Source of the DNA: Kalaharituber pfeilii
Lineage: Eukaryota > Ascomycota > Pezizomycetes > Pezizales > Pezizaceae
Direction: 5' to 3'
DNA: 64,000 nucleotides
NCBI GenBank assembly: GCA_015179045.1
Contig: WHUZ01000054.1
Location: forward strand, 124,001 to 188,000
How positions within the stretch are numbered: position 1 is the first letter of the stretch; every line of letters begins with the position of its first letter. The notes under the pieces were generated by a model. The model was not told the origin of the DNA. It did not search any database and saw only the letters and a program-made list of their open reading frames with translations. Positions 23,001-35,391 of the stretch are shown one piece after another. The position numbers and the translations under genes are program-made.

Positions 23001-24467
23001 CCTAGAAAGTGTTTTAACATGAGACATTCGATATCCATCATCTAATCTGTAGGTACTGCCAGAGAGCAAAATCTTCACTGGTGGATGGCCACAAAGCTGA
23101 CACATTCCGAGGCTATTACATACCTTATTACAAAGAGGCGCATTCGATAGGTAGCTGCTACTTTGGCTATTTGTTATAGAACTCGGCTCAGAATGTAACG
23201 GGCATGGGCTGTATTTATGGGGCGTGAAAGAGGGCTCACATCCTGTGCTTATGATAGTGATGTCGACCGTGGACTAGGCTTAATTTGGTATACCTTATTG
23301 CCATGAGACTAGTACCTTATCTCAGACTTGAACAATGGTTACCAAGAGTCATAGGAGAATTTGACGAAGGCATAGATACGCGTCTGTGGACTTTAGCAGG
23401 ATCTAAAAATTGATATCGAGTATAAGATGCGAATACATAATTAAGCAGGCTTACTTTGGGCTGTCTGGTTGGTTCGAGATCACGTTACAGTACAAGTACG
23501 TTCTAATTCCGCCAATCATCGATGTCACTTGACTTTCCTAATTCCCGAATCAGGAAGTATAGCTGCAATGGCTCAAGCAGTCTGGCGCTCAAGGGGGCGC
23601 TCAAGGGGGCGCGGTACGACATTCCCTCATGTATTCAACCTCCCAGTGCTCAAGCGCATACCATTAACATGCCCTCCTTCACCCGCTCACGCTCCAATAC
23701 ATCAGGATACTAATACCCCCACTCATCATGACTCCCCAGTATCACCAGGTCAAACCAGCAAATACATGCAATTGTTCCTCCACATATACATGCTCGTATA
23801 GTACTGCATTCAGCTCCAGCTTCAATCCCACGGCCTTTGTCGGTTCAGCATATCGCCCAACTTCTGCCTACTGCATACTATAACAGTCTCTCGCCCCACA
23901 AATTCCCGGCGGCGGACAGCAAGTTAGTGTTTGTGGGCAGCATGTATGGCCCGGCTTGCAGCAACCGGGGAGGCCGTTCATGCTAGATTTGTTTGTCATC
24001 GTACATAGGTTAGCTAGGCACATATGTTGACCACAGAATCTCGCGCGCCGGGAGGTAATGGAAAATTATTGCTCCACACTTCTCAGGCCCTTTAACGTTT
24101 ATCTTCAAACCGACACGACGTATCACCCGCAGGTAGTACATGGATGAGAGGAAGAGACGGGTAACAACCAACCCACATATACCTACCATGGCATCCATTG
24201 CGTCGGGCACGGGCCCGTCCATACCTGTCGCACTATCAAGTCTGCTGGGGTCGTTCCTCGTCCTGGAAGCGATATTGGCGTGGGCTCTGCTACTGGAGCG
24301 GCCAAGACTAAAACATTCGAGAGCGGAGGGGAAAGGAAGGCGAGGAAGAAAGATTTGAGTTCGGTCCGGAAGTGCATCTTAATAGCCGTTGATGAGGGGC
24401 AAATGAGTACTTGGTACGTTGAGCGCCCTATGTTATATTGGATATGACTTGGTATTCAATAGCCCTA

Positions 24468-24503
24468 AGCGGGTGGCTGAGACCAGGTTACGAGACTAGC
24501 TGC
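24468..24503. repeat. partial copy of the dispersed hairpin repeat
   Basis: AAGCGGGTGGCTGAGACCAG followed by GTTACGAGACTAGC combines the AAGCGG block with the GTTACGAGACTAG arm of the family seen at 13379, 14652 and 25297. Confidence 0.45.
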
Positions 24504-25296
24504 GACCTAGATACGTTGTTACTCCGAAGCAGGAGCCGACTTTTGACCTGTTGCGCCTCAAGTTGGATGAGTGAAACTTCATAATATATACCCACAGTTG
24601 GCTCACCCCACTTCAGGATCAAACGTTCTAATTTCGACCTACCTATCCAGATAATAAAACACATCCTTGAGCGTGCTCCCCGTCGATGCTCAAAAATCCG
24701 TGCTCTAGTTTGACCTCCCTGGATTATAAGAACAATCCCTTAAGACCAAGTTCCGACAAGTAATCGTTACACTGCGTCGATATCAAATCCGCAGATTTAT
24801 AGGTACTTGCTTGATGTGAAGGCACTTGAGGCTGTCAAGACGCTCTGTCTTTATGCAGGCTCTGCCTTCGTACTACGTGTGGTTTATCGGATACCCACTT
24901 TCCATAATTGAGTACAGACCTCCATTAGGCATTATGAATTTCGGCTGCACCATCTCGTGAGCATTCAATACATACGTAAGTATATCTGGTCTTTGATCAA
25001 GTGGATGCAGCCAGACCCTGTTTGTGACTTGTCAAGGATATTTCACCTTACGTGGGCAGCAGTGGTGGTTATGAACATTGAATCTTCAAGGAGCCATGCA
25101 CCTTGCGCTCCTCCCTTTGAGATTGCGTGAGGGTAGTTACAGCATAGCCTCGTCCACAGGCGTAACTACAGCTATACTTTACGTTCGGTCAATTCAATTA
25201 CATAGACTGCTACGACGTAACCTGACACCGTCGAAACCTAGCTTGGCCTCAATTAGGTAGCGACCAACACTTGCAATTGAGGAATGGTCCATATAA

Positions 25297-25342
25297 GACA
25301 GTCTCGAACCAGACTACCGCTTAGTGGCTGACTAAGCTGACA
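25297..25342 (-). repeat. dispersed hairpin repeat, second full copy
   Basis: Read on the minus strand this matches 13379-13428: GCTTAGTCAGCCACTAAGC (a stem) followed by GGTAGTCTGGTTCGAGACTG. A shortened relative lies at 53286-53310. The GGTTCGAGAC segment resembles a Pol III B box, but I see no credible A box, so a tRNA origin is only a guess. Confidence 0.5.
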
Positions 25343-26168
25343 TATAACAGTGTTTACATTGTTGGTAGAATACGGTGTTTTATACGGTGTTTTATCTAGT
25401 CTGGTTGCAGGCACTAAGCTCTGGTCTTGCAAAGGCTTGCGTTTATTCCATATCCAAATCTACCTCAGACTGTCGTTGTACCAGAGTGGATTCTTATCAG
25501 AGCCGTATCAAATTGTTCACCGGTGCATACCAATATTCCCCCAAAGGCTAGCTTTGCTTAGCTGGGGTTCTAATAGAGCCCTGACTATCGGTGATGCAGT
25601 CCTTTTAACACATATTTAGATTCAATTCATTTAGTCTCGACTTGCTGTACAATCTCACGGTTTACCATTGCTGCAATCTCTTTGCTAGCCCAGATGCTTG
25701 AAACTCAATTATCGGCCCTTTGTTCCGAAAGCAGGATCAGCCAGGGTACGAGACTAAGCCAGGGTATTGAAAGCAAGATATGGGAATATCGTCCCATGTG
25801 TGGCTGGTATCGGGGATGGTCTCGTGAACCTCACTTTTCATTCTAGGTACATGGTGAGGGAAAGCAATTAATTACCCCATATCCGCATTACTTATGTATG
25901 GCAGCTTGTGAATACTGTACACCTCTTAATGGCGGCACTCCCCTATCGAATAGTTACTTCATTGGAGATGCAAATCTAGTGGATCATCGGAACGCACCGG
26001 TCTTATTACGATGAAGGGCCCCACATACCCCTCTAGGAATCATCTCCGAGTCTCGAAATTCTGTCCTCGTCAGTTTGTCACATAGGACTGCAGGAAATAC
26101 AGCTATGACTAAGTACTAGCTAAAAACGCCCTGTTTATCTGCAGATGCAAAGGCCCCATGACGAGCAT

Positions 26169-26176
26169 CTCACACA

Positions 26177-26221
<45 letters not shown>
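26169..26221 (+). repeat. (CA)n plus poly(A) microsatellite
   Basis: About ten CA units run directly into about 32 A residues. Unlike the two SINE-like insertions, I see no flanking target duplication and no shared body sequence. I call this a compound microsatellite. Confidence 0.8.
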
Positions 26222-26223
<2 letters not shown>

Positions 26224-27188
26224 GGTACCCTTTGTAAATCATGTATATTTTGTCAAATTGCCAATTTATCCATCTCCCGAACGTGTAAGACGTTACACAG
26301 ATGCAGTGTTCTACCTCGGCTAGCCACGTGGTCGTGAAGAGGGGTCAGAATTTCAAGTTTGAAGATGTTCCAGATAGGATGACCATGACGGTGAGGATGA
26401 GCATTGCCCTCCTGGTGAGGTCCTATTCTCAAATCAACGCGCACAGTTGGTAACTATATTACTTTGTAGGCGACGGTCAACTGGTCTTTGTGCTTGTGTA
26501 GCTAGGGTCCTCTTATTATGCGTCTCCTAAGATACTAGTGGATGCATACTCTTCACCTTCTTGCCCTGTTCGGGGAGAAAAGGACATCGGTATGCTACTT
26601 TCTTAATCCTCTTGGGCCCAGGTTTCTTCAAACAGTGTCTTTCTCTACCACTGTTACCTCATTTCAGCATCGCCCTATAGTAGATCCCAAGGCAAGGTAT
26701 CAAGAATTTGCCGAGACTGAAGAATCTGAAATATCTGCTTAAGACTTACTGTATGATAGTCTGGTTATTTTTAAGAATCGAGGTCTCCCCTTCCAGATTC
26801 GGTCGACTACCTCATGGGGTTAAGGGGTGCCAAGCTGGATGCTAAAACCAAGTAGATTTGCCCGCTATGTTTATAGCATGTGAAAAACGCATGACAGTCC
26901 TCAGACTCGTATCTGATGTACAAGTACACTACGCCAACCGCATGCATCATGGGGAGGCCAAAATACAACCAACGATCGCGATAACACCTCGGTACCTTTA
27001 ATTGGCGACGAGCATATCCTCTTAAATATCAAATGCCCAGGAAACAGATAGGTCACCACAAGTACTAGAAGCAAGAATATGTATGACCTTGCAAAGGACA
27101 TAAAGTAACCACTGGCAGCAATCCCGGAAATTACAACCCCCGTGTTTCATAAAATGAATATTTTTGAAAAACCCCACACCTGGTCTTT

Positions 27189-29816
27189 CTAATAGTCGCT
27201 GTAACCTCCTCGCCTCCCACCATGACTTCCTTCCTCCTCCTCATTGCGCCTTCTACCCCCACTATATGAATCCTCAAGCTCATCACGGTGTCCGCGTCCG
27301 TAGCCACCAAAATTGTATGACTCCTCGTCATTATGTTGGCCCCCATATCCACCGGAATAAGAGCGGTCGACGTTTCCTTGGCTACTATACTCAGAGGAAT
27401 ATGAAGGTTCATCGTTTCGTCTACTGCCGTACCCACCGGAGGAATAGGATGGTTGATCATGCCGCCTTTCGTATCCACCAGAGGAGTAGGCCGACTCTTC
27501 ACGTTGACTTCTAAGTCCACGTGATGTATTTGTGTCATAAGTACCTTGTTGGCCACTATAGTCACCTGAAGATTCGCCCTCCCGATCATACTGCCTGCGT
27601 CGGTTGGCCCCGTCATACGAGGTTGTCTCTTCACCATACTCATGGCGGGCAGTAGCTTCCTCACCACGGCCATACCCACCACTTTGGCTTTCGGATCCAT
27701 TTCCTCCAGTAAGAGCTGCGCAAACTACTCCTGAGATGAGTCCACCTAAACCACCACCAATCCCGAAAGTATTTTCCCCGGATGTCTGTCTTTGCTCCTC
27801 CCTGTCTCCATTATTACGACCATCAGACTGCCTTACGCGTTGCTGATAGCCTTCAGAACGCTCCTCTCGGCGACCATAACCGCTGGGTTCTTCCTGCCGG
27901 CGCTGCTGATAACCCCCATACTCATCCTGCTGGCGTGGACCGCCACCGTCGTATCTCCGTTGCTGTTGCCTGCCATCACTTCCGCCCTGGCTATGAGCAC
28001 AGCTTGAGTGAGAGTGACTTTTGCTTCCTGGTCCCCCAACTGGATCATCTCCTTCATGGTTCCTCCCTTCTTTTACACCATCTTTACTGAGCGCGTCTTC
28101 TATATGTCGCTGCTCACTTCTGCTCTTCCCCTCCCACCAAGCTCTGACCACTTCAAACATACGCTTTTGTCCTTCCCTAGATCTCAAGGCAGGGTGATGC
28201 AATACTTGAATCGCTTGATTCACAACCTCATTAGGGTCTCTATTTTCGTCATCCCAAGCTGCTGTAATGAGCGGGACAACAAATCGCACAATTTCCGAAG
28301 CGACTTGTCCAGCAGGCTCGTTCAACACATTGGTAAAGTGGTCTTTGGAAATCATGGAGTGCGTAGGGTTGCTGGACCTGTCATCATTGAATACGACGTA
28401 TTGGCCTTTCTCGCTCGCTTTCAAAATCCCATCGGACCCTGCGGCGAGCTCAAGCTTCACCTTTTCAAGGATTGGCATGATATATGGTGCAAGAACACTG
28501 AAAATATAAATTTGCATAGCGCCGGTGAGGTTCTCTAGAACTTCCGACACACCTGGAACTTTATCAATACCTTCGGTGATAGCCTTCATGACCTTATCGT
28601 GGAACTCCAATATTGGGTAGATTTCTTTTGCTGTCTGAACTGCTTGACGTTTGATGTCTTCCACAGTCTGATTAGGGCTGGAGATCTTAGCCTTTGTCTC
28701 GAGCTCCTTTGCGTCAGACTGCTCTTGGATCTTTTGTGCTTGGTCGCCGAAGTCGTTATCGCCGAACCCCAGTAAGCCAAAAGGAATCATGTCCAAGATT
28801 TGGCGCAAAGTTGAGGTTGAGCCACTGTGCGATTGGCTTGAAGCGTCTGATATCTTGTCTTCGAGAGTCTGAACCTCAGATTGAATCATCTTATCGGATA
28901 TCTCGCCAACGACCGAATGTAAAAAGTCGGTCATACCGAACGTACCAGTGACGATAGGCCAGATGGTCTTGCCGTTGACATCGACCTCGCAGTTGGCACC
29001 AACATGGGGAAACGCATCGACGCCTAATTCACGTAAAGCAAGCTCAACGTAGTTTGAGTGCGCAGCAAAATCCTCAAGTGTGTGCAGGCCCGTTCCAAGC
29101 AAGCGAAGAGCTTCGTACAAGTCAGCGTCGTTGCCATCTCGTCCGAATTTGCGCCCCAATTCAATAGCTTTGACAAAGCACTTGCGGACAAAGCCAGCGC
29201 TAGTGTCGATGCCGCGGTTCTCAGATGCAATATAGGCCTTCATTCCATTTAATTCATCGATAGCTAATTCCTTTGCCTCGTCAACGGGACCACGTAGACG
29301 AGAATCATATTTCCTAGCATCTTCATTGTCCGCATAATCCTAATAATCTGCTTAGCATCTAGATCGGTTAGGTTTTGGAGTTTGAATTAATTCTACCTTT
29401 GGATTATCAATGTGCTCTTCTGGGCGGTAGCAACCAAGTCTCTGCTCGGTGACCTCGAATTCACCGGTAGCAAATCCAAAGGTAACAAAACTCAGGACCC
29501 ACAACATAACCCTGATTGTATCCTTCGGCAATTGCTTAAGGCCGCCAACGTCAACAGCTTGGCTGTAGTCACGAAGCCAGTTGCCGAAGTAAACTCTCTT
29601 TACCGCAAGACGATCGAACTTTGCTCGGCCTGCAGCAGACATGAATAATTCCAGGAGTGTATCTTCGATATCACCATGGCGCCAGTTCTTTCCAGCAGCA
29701 CTGGAGACAGAGACAATGTTACCTGCACCAAATGCCAGGGCAGGGGTGCCTAGAGTGATAACGAGAAGTACACAAGCAAAGATAAAGAGAGGAGAGGTGG
29801 GGGACAGAGCGGGCAT
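27189..29816 (-). CDS. het-C: HET-C heterokaryon incompatibility protein
   Basis: Two exons, 29816-29397 and 29339-27189, are joined across a 57-nt intron (GTAGAA...TATTAG, branch site GCTAAG) to give 856 residues. The join restores the family sequence ...EEHIDNPKDYADNEDARKYD. The N-terminus has a signal peptide (VLLVITLGTPALAFGAGN), followed by the HET-C hallmark NWRHGDIEDTLLEL and YFGNWLRDYSQAVDVGGL. The conserved body (to about residue 560) includes TGLHTLEDFAAHSNYVELAL and a hydrophobic segment at about 411-434. The last 290 residues are a Gly/Tyr/Ser/Arg-rich tail with repeated SYSSGGYG-like units, as in Neurospora HET-C. The family controls vegetative (non-self) incompatibility in Neurospora and is membrane-associated. 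Whether this allele acts in recognition cannot be told from one sequence. A 400-bp GC-rich stretch lies upstream (29940-30420). Confidence 0.93.
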
Positions 29817-30132
29817 GATGACGCAAGAGGGCGGGGAATGTATGGGTGAGAGGAGAAGCGTCTGGGGTGTAGTCTCTGGTATGGTATATCCAAGGCTCCG
29901 GCACTGTATCAGAAGAGAGATCAGGTAGAGCTCAGGGATCCCGTGTCCAAGCAATTTGGAGGAAGGAGGGTGCAAGCTTGCGAGAAGCGGAGGATGGGCT
30001 CGGCCTTATGAAGCCCTCGCGGTACAGGGCAGCAGCTCCACGGACGGCATGGCAATCGTACATCGTTGCTTCTGCTTCTCTGGGCGGGCAGCTGCAGGCA
30101 TGGCTGAGCGGGCGGGGTGTGGGACGCTGCCA

Positions 30133-30151
30133 GCTAGTCTCATACCAAGCC
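30133..30151 (+). repeat. 19-bp dispersed motif GCTAGTCTCATACCAAGCC
   Basis: Identical over all 19 bases to the minus strand of 63311-63329, some 33 kb away. It differs by two bases from 51961-51979, and a related TAGTCTCATGCCAAG is found near 37774. Confidence 0.6.
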
Positions 30152-31139
30152 CCTAGGTCTATCCTCATGATGGTTGATGCATCGATACGAGGTATCGCCT
30201 TCAAACCCCCACCGACTGGCGACGACTTCCCCACGTGAACTAACTTTGCAGCAATCCATGAACCATTTCCGCCCACGGCTATCCAAATCTTCGCCGTTGA
30301 TCCTCGCGCCGTTGCACGCTTCAGTTCCTTGGCCCAATGCAGTCTGAATCCATGCGGTCTTGCATGCCGCCAATCTCGCCAGTTTCTTGGTCCATTACTA
30401 GGTCCGGTTTGGAGCGAGTCCGGGTGTGCTGCGGAACTGGATTATGTTGACTAAATACTGGTATATGAAGCACTTCAGAGGCGTGCCTAAAGCTTCTGCT
30501 AGAGTAGGGGAATGGGCGCAGCATGGGCTTTAAGCAATTGCAAGGGATAAGAATTAGCTAGGTACGACAGCACACTCGCCACGGCCGATTGCAATGCTCA
30601 GCCTCGCGTCCCACTTTAGCAAGAGTATGAGCCCGTATGGAATAATGTGTAAGAACGAACGTACCTATGCATACTGGAGACTTCGCAAGTGTCTAGAAGT
30701 TAGCTTGTCTAGAAGCGGGAAGATGGAAGATGCAAGTAGGTACTGAGTACTAGTATATCAGTACTGCACCGCCGCAATGCCAAGCACATGTCCTGCCTTG
30801 CCCACATCAAGCTATATCTCCGAAACGTCACATGGCAAAAGAAAGTATACACCTAAATTTGCATAATTTGATGTCTTAGACCTGCATACGCGCTATTACC
30901 GCCAGTAACGCCAATAAGGAACATTGAAATGGAGTTGAATTGTAAGATTGGGGCAAAGTAAAATATGAAGACAACTCTTGAAGGAGATTAAAGGTCAATA
31001 AGAAATATACTGTCACCTATCTATAACTATATCTACCTAAAACAGAAATCTACCCTATTCATAAAGACTCTCAAGTTCGTCTCTGCTGCCAAACATGCCA
31101 TCTCACTAACTAAACATGCCGCCTCATCTACCAAAGTTA

Positions 31140-31590
31140 GGTCTCTTCCTAGCTCTCCACTTCTGATAGCCCTTAAGCTGGAGGTTCCGATCGAGGGTTC
31201 ACGAGTGAACTTTGTTGTCTAGAGTTTCCTTTAGATTCTCCTGTAGAGGGAGCTTTGATAGAGATGGGTCGCAATCAAGCAAAGCAGTGATAGAGTCCAT
31301 AACATTCTCACTTAGCTTTTTGGTCTTCCACTCTTAGGCACATTTTCAGCAGTGCCTTGCTCCTTGTAACACTTAAGAAAAGCTTGAATAGTACTCTTAG
31401 GCCAACCCAATTGATCTGCAATCTGTTGAAATGATGACCCTTGCTGGTGCAGAATGACAATTTGGCCTTTTTCAAAGTCAGTCATCTGTTTCTTAGGAGC
31501 AGTACTGTTGGTACTAGTAGAAGAGGCGGTACTGGAGGCAGAAGTGCCGGCAATATTAGCTGAGGAGGCAGCAGTTTGAGTTTGATATTA
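31140..31590 (-). pseudogene. decayed Tc1/pogo-type transposase, N-terminal part
   Basis: Reading the minus strand from about 31590 gives a Ser/Thr-rich leader and then a helix-turn-helix region: MTDFEKGQIVILHQQG, then FQQIADQLGWPKSTIQAFL and NVPKSGRPKS. This is the DNA-binding head typical of Tc1/mariner and pogo-like transposases. After SGRPKS the frame meets a stop. A neighbouring frame continues with coding-like sequence (LSENVMDSITALLDCDPSL), meets another stop, and then gives LQLKGYQKWRARKRPNFG before a further stop. At least one frameshift and several stops are present. The catalytic DDE/D domain is absent, so the copy is dead and truncated. The only TIR-like sequence nearby (31738) points the wrong way. 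Confidence 0.75.
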
Positions 31591-32168
31591 TTAGGTAGGA
31601 TTTTGTAAATTCGGCTGTCAGTTACCTGTAGCAGCTGTAGATTTTTCCTTGACTTCCGGTCCCCTTTAGGAGTCGACTTTATATTTTTCTACTCCTTGAT
31701 TTTGAAAATTGTCTCCAGGTCAGAATTCCCAATATAGTACAGTGTTGTGAGACTTACGCACGCTTATGTCCAAGATACGCGCGTGTATGTCTTAATCAAG
31801 CACAGGCCAAAGATTATGCAAAGGTGTACACTTTCTTTTGCCATGTGACTGTAACATTGATCTGATAGCTATTTGGAAAATGAGAATTCCGAAGAGCAAC
31901 TAGAAGGACGAAGCGCAAGGTACCGGCCACAACCTTTCATTGGCCTCGCACAGATGGCAAGTGATCTTTTCAGTGAGTACTGCAGAGAAAAGATAAAGCA
32001 TGTGTTTGGATTTTGATTTTGACATATCCTTACACATATTACTTTTTGTGAGATCAGTGCTTTCAACATGCACATCAAGCCATACTGTGGTTGCCAGCTC
32101 AATGCCAAACAAATTGCACATCATCTCCCATATGTATCAACAGACAAAATGCAACAAGACGAGGGGCG

Positions 32169-32203
<35 letters not shown>
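32169..32203 (+). repeat. poly(A) tract, 35 bases
   Basis: An uninterrupted A run without a recognisable flanking duplication or shared SINE body. It lies about 110 bases beyond the stop codon of the membrane-protein gene, on the strand opposite to its coding strand. Confidence 0.8.
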
Positions 32204-32205
<2 letters not shown>

Positions 32206-32315
32206 AATTTAAAATTTAAAAAAAATTAAAGACCCAATTACTGTTAATAAGATCGACCGGAACACCCTCCCAGCTTCTAGCGAAAACCTTTAAGATGCAA
32301 CATGAAACCTATTAT

Positions 32316-35300
32316 TTAAGATGGCATATTGAAAGCCGTCTCATACTGATCAAGTCCAGTTGGAACTGTTTGTAACATTGCGCCGAGGAAATCCTCCCCG
32401 TGTGTATACCCTCTGGCCAACTCTTCTTCATCAATGCCCAAATGCCACTTGCCATCGACCAGCCCCTTAAACCATCCAAATCCATACGATTTGCCTTTGC
32501 TTGCCAGTATTTTGCGCCTCTTTTCTGTTGGCTCCGTCTCCATGTTGTTAAAGTCCGTAAGCATGTGACTTGCATATATGTATGCGAGCACACTGGATAT
32601 AGTCCCGGGTTGCCTTGGCAGGAAAGGCTTTCTCCTCAGCAGTAGTACAATTATGATTCCAACAACTTGCGCCCCCATGATAAGCTCTGCGAGCACAAGT
32701 GAGAGTGTCGTAGAAAGTGGCGTTTCCTCCTCCTCAGTATTACTAGGATCGAGCGAGCCCATGCAGACAGTGAGAACTTCGTTAAACACGGTGATTGTAC
32801 AGACAAACGTCAGAAGATAATGCTTGTTTTTGAAAGTCTTCCATATGATCCACGCAGGAACCGTCCCTGTGTAGTCTAGAGTCAGGACGTCGGAATGAGC
32901 ATGCCTTTTATAGAGCAGGTAGAATGGTTGTAAGATCCGAAGGTCTCTATCTATAACTTCCCAAAACATCTTGATAGAAATTGAGATAGCTGTCAGTAGC
33001 CATGTCGTTGTCGATTTCTGCAACGGGGTATTTAACTTCTCCCAATGAATGGCAAGTGCAATGAAGGCCATCATTGTGAGTAAGTATATAATCAACGGTA
33101 TTCCCCCCTCCAAACGCAAAAGCAACGGGTGAGCATTTTGCTTCTTGACAGTCTCCGTAGGGCGTTCGTGTTCTTTGAGATACTCGGCTTGCCAAAGGGA
33201 TGACTTATGCAGGATATAGGTCCTCTTTCTAAGTTGTTTATGAATTTGTTCGGTTCCAGCCATATCCAAGCCCTTAAAGTCCATCAAAATATGTGATTTA
33301 TTTGCCATAGCAGCAATTCCAGCTATACCACTTGGGTCTCCAACAAGACCAGATTTCCGGCGGTGCAATATCCACTGGAGCACGCCAATAAGAATGAAAA
33401 TGAGGAACATGACAACTTCAAGAAGTCGAGTCCATACTTTATCCACAGCTATCCACTTTACCTCCGAATCAGAGTTGCTACCGCCTTTGACGTCAGGTTT
33501 GAGATCTAGAAAGACAGATTGCAAGGGTGGTACAGCTGCAAATGACAGAATTGCTGCAACGGAGGAGATCATCACTGCCCAGTGCTTATGTCGTATAGCT
33601 TGTAGTGGACAAAGGATCGCCCAAAACGTTAAATATTCGATATTGAGTGAATCTGCAGCCCGTGCTCCCTTTGGTTTCCGAGAAAGTTGAAAATATGGTT
33701 CGACACGTTTTACTTCTGCATCCGTCACCTGCACAAGTACACCGAAAATGACGGCAATGACTGTTGGGAAATATTTCCACAGCGCAAAAGCCCCTAGCGG
33801 CATATCTTTCACAGCTTTGAATCTCGTCAGGTGTGGAATTCCGTTCAACTGCTCCGCCTTGCTAACAGAATACTGGTAGAGGTACTCGCAGAACCCAATT
33901 ATACAAAGACTCAAAAACATCAGGATAGACAAGTAGATCGGTCGCATTGTTGCTGGTTTCCAATTGGGGGTCTCGGGATCTAGGTATAGTAAGCAGATGA
34001 GAACAAAATTGCAGGACTGTAAGGCAATCATACCCGGAGGAAAGTAATAAGATTTTTCACTTTGCCCGTTACCAGTGCTAGATCGTGTAAGAGCAAATGA
34101 ATCTAGATTAACCATCAGTAATTTTGTTTTCTCTAGGATATACAACTAGCACCTACTGCGTCTAGTACCAGTTTCATCATCGGGATCATCATATGATCCC
34201 CCAAGCCCATGGAGTGTAGACAAATCAACTATCTCTCCTGTAGCTGTATATGCATACTCTGTATTTCCTCGATTGTTTCTCATCGCCTCTGCAGTACGTG
34301 TTGGGATTGCAGAGCTAAAGCCAGAAAACATGTCCAAATCAACACCCACTAACAAGATTGCGTTATGATAATTAGTACATATATACTGAACACTGAGGCA
34401 CAACAAGCAGTTAGCATACCATAGCCTTCGTCCAAAGCCTTTTGCTCTTCTTCCCTCAAGGCCCGAGCCCTATCAAACTTTGCTGGACGGAAGTCACGGT
34501 CTTCCCCACTTATTGGTCTATACGTCGTGAGTTTTCTGGTGAGGCTCCTCATTAAATTTCCGCTCCGATTTTGAACCGAAGTCTTTGCCCTTCGGACCCA
34601 ACCGCCACTTATTTCGCTATATTCCAAAGGTGCCACCTGTGAACCTTTCAGCTCACTCGTGTCCAAAACTTCATCCTCAGATACTGGAAGCATGTTTCCT
34701 TTGGACCAAGTTTTGCTAGTTCGTGTAGTTTTAGACCGCCCTAGAGACAGTGTAGGCGTTTCTTGCTGGATGCTGGACATAGAAGTCCTCCACGTTGGTG
34801 ATGTAGCAGTAGGAAGATGAGCTATAGTGCTATATGATCCATCTATGCCAAGTGAGGATGCCGGAGGTGGACAGTAGGCGGAAATGGGCCTTGTACACCT
34901 ACAGACTGTGGTGGTGATGCTGAAGGAATGGATCCTGAGCCGGGAGTATGACCTTCACTCGGAGTATAGATAAGAGCTCCTGGAGAATGCTCTGAAGCAG
35001 TGCCTCTGGCTTCGCCATGCCGTCCCCCATTTCCGCGGAGACTACCATGCAGTGAAGGCGGAGTTGCTGAGGTACCATTTGTCGATAAAGATCTTGTTCG
35101 CTCAGGCTGTTGATACTGTGGCTGGGGAGGGGGATAAGGAGTGAGAATCACTTCATCATCCACCCAATCACCAGAAGGCAGGTACGGAGTAAAGTAATCG
35201 GTATCGGTTGGGTAGAAGGTAGCGGACGGTTGCAAAATTGGGACTGGTTCTTGATTAAAGTCATCCGAGTACTGCCTCCTTTGGAGAAGCGGGTCAGTGG

Positions 35301-35391
35301 ATGAAGTAGAGTCTGATCTTCCTTGTGTGCTTCTTGGATATGGAGCATTATTTCTCGGATTGGAGTATTCATAGCTGTCTCTTCGTTCCAT
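32316..35391 (-). CDS. multi-span membrane protein, DUF3433-like
   Basis: Four exons by eye: 35391-34899, 34842-34420, 34348-34157 and 34102-32316, giving about 964 residues. Introns 2 (71 nt, GTATGC...GTTAG, branch ACTAAT) and 3 (54 nt, GTAGGT...TCTAG) are convincing; intron 1 is uncertain. The N-terminal 300 residues are polar, Ser/Pro/Tyr-rich and disordered (ERRDSYEYSNPRNNAPYP). They lead into a conserved juxtamembrane block (YRPISGEDRDFRPAKFDRAR). The rest contains about nine hydrophobic helices, starting at FPPGMIALQSCNFVLICLLY and ending at LIMGAQVVGIIIVLLLRRKPF. This layout matches the fungal DUF3433 family, whose function is unknown and whose members often carry wrong enzyme names. 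No enzymatic motif is visible. I infer a plasma-membrane or endomembrane location. Confidence 0.8.

Larger units (their letters stand above)
19282..27188. other. 8-kb gene-poor stretch
   Basis: No gene is supported. 20028-20068 is a run of G tracts (quadruplex-capable). 19850-20590 is GC-rich with overlapping frames on both strands that I read as non-coding. 21228-21734 (-) is the longest frame (168 codons) but has no recognisable domain. 23578-23610 has a duplicated GCGCTCAAGGG unit. Hairpin-family repeats occur at 24468 and 25297, and a CA/A microsatellite at 26169. The stretch carries the 3' flank of the HET-C gene at its right edge. Confidence 0.5.
29817..32315. other. intergenic stretch with a transposase remnant
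   Basis: 29940-30420 is GC-rich and probably the HET-C promoter. A 19-base dispersed motif lies at 30133-30151. 31140-31590 holds a decayed transposase. 32169-32203 is a pure A run of 35, followed by A/T-rich DNA just beyond the stop of the membrane-protein gene. Nothing else is recognised. Confidence 0.5.

Noticed and set aside
26169..26221. Poly(A) run after (CA)n as a retroposon tail
   Set aside because: No target duplication found on either side. A compound microsatellite is simpler.
31736..31790. TACAGTGTTGTGAGAC as a terminal repeat of the decayed transposase
   Set aside because: It faces away from the transposase remnant and no inverse partner was found.
32169..32203. Poly(A) run as a third SINE-like tail
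   Set aside because: No flanking duplication and no body resembling the two real copies.
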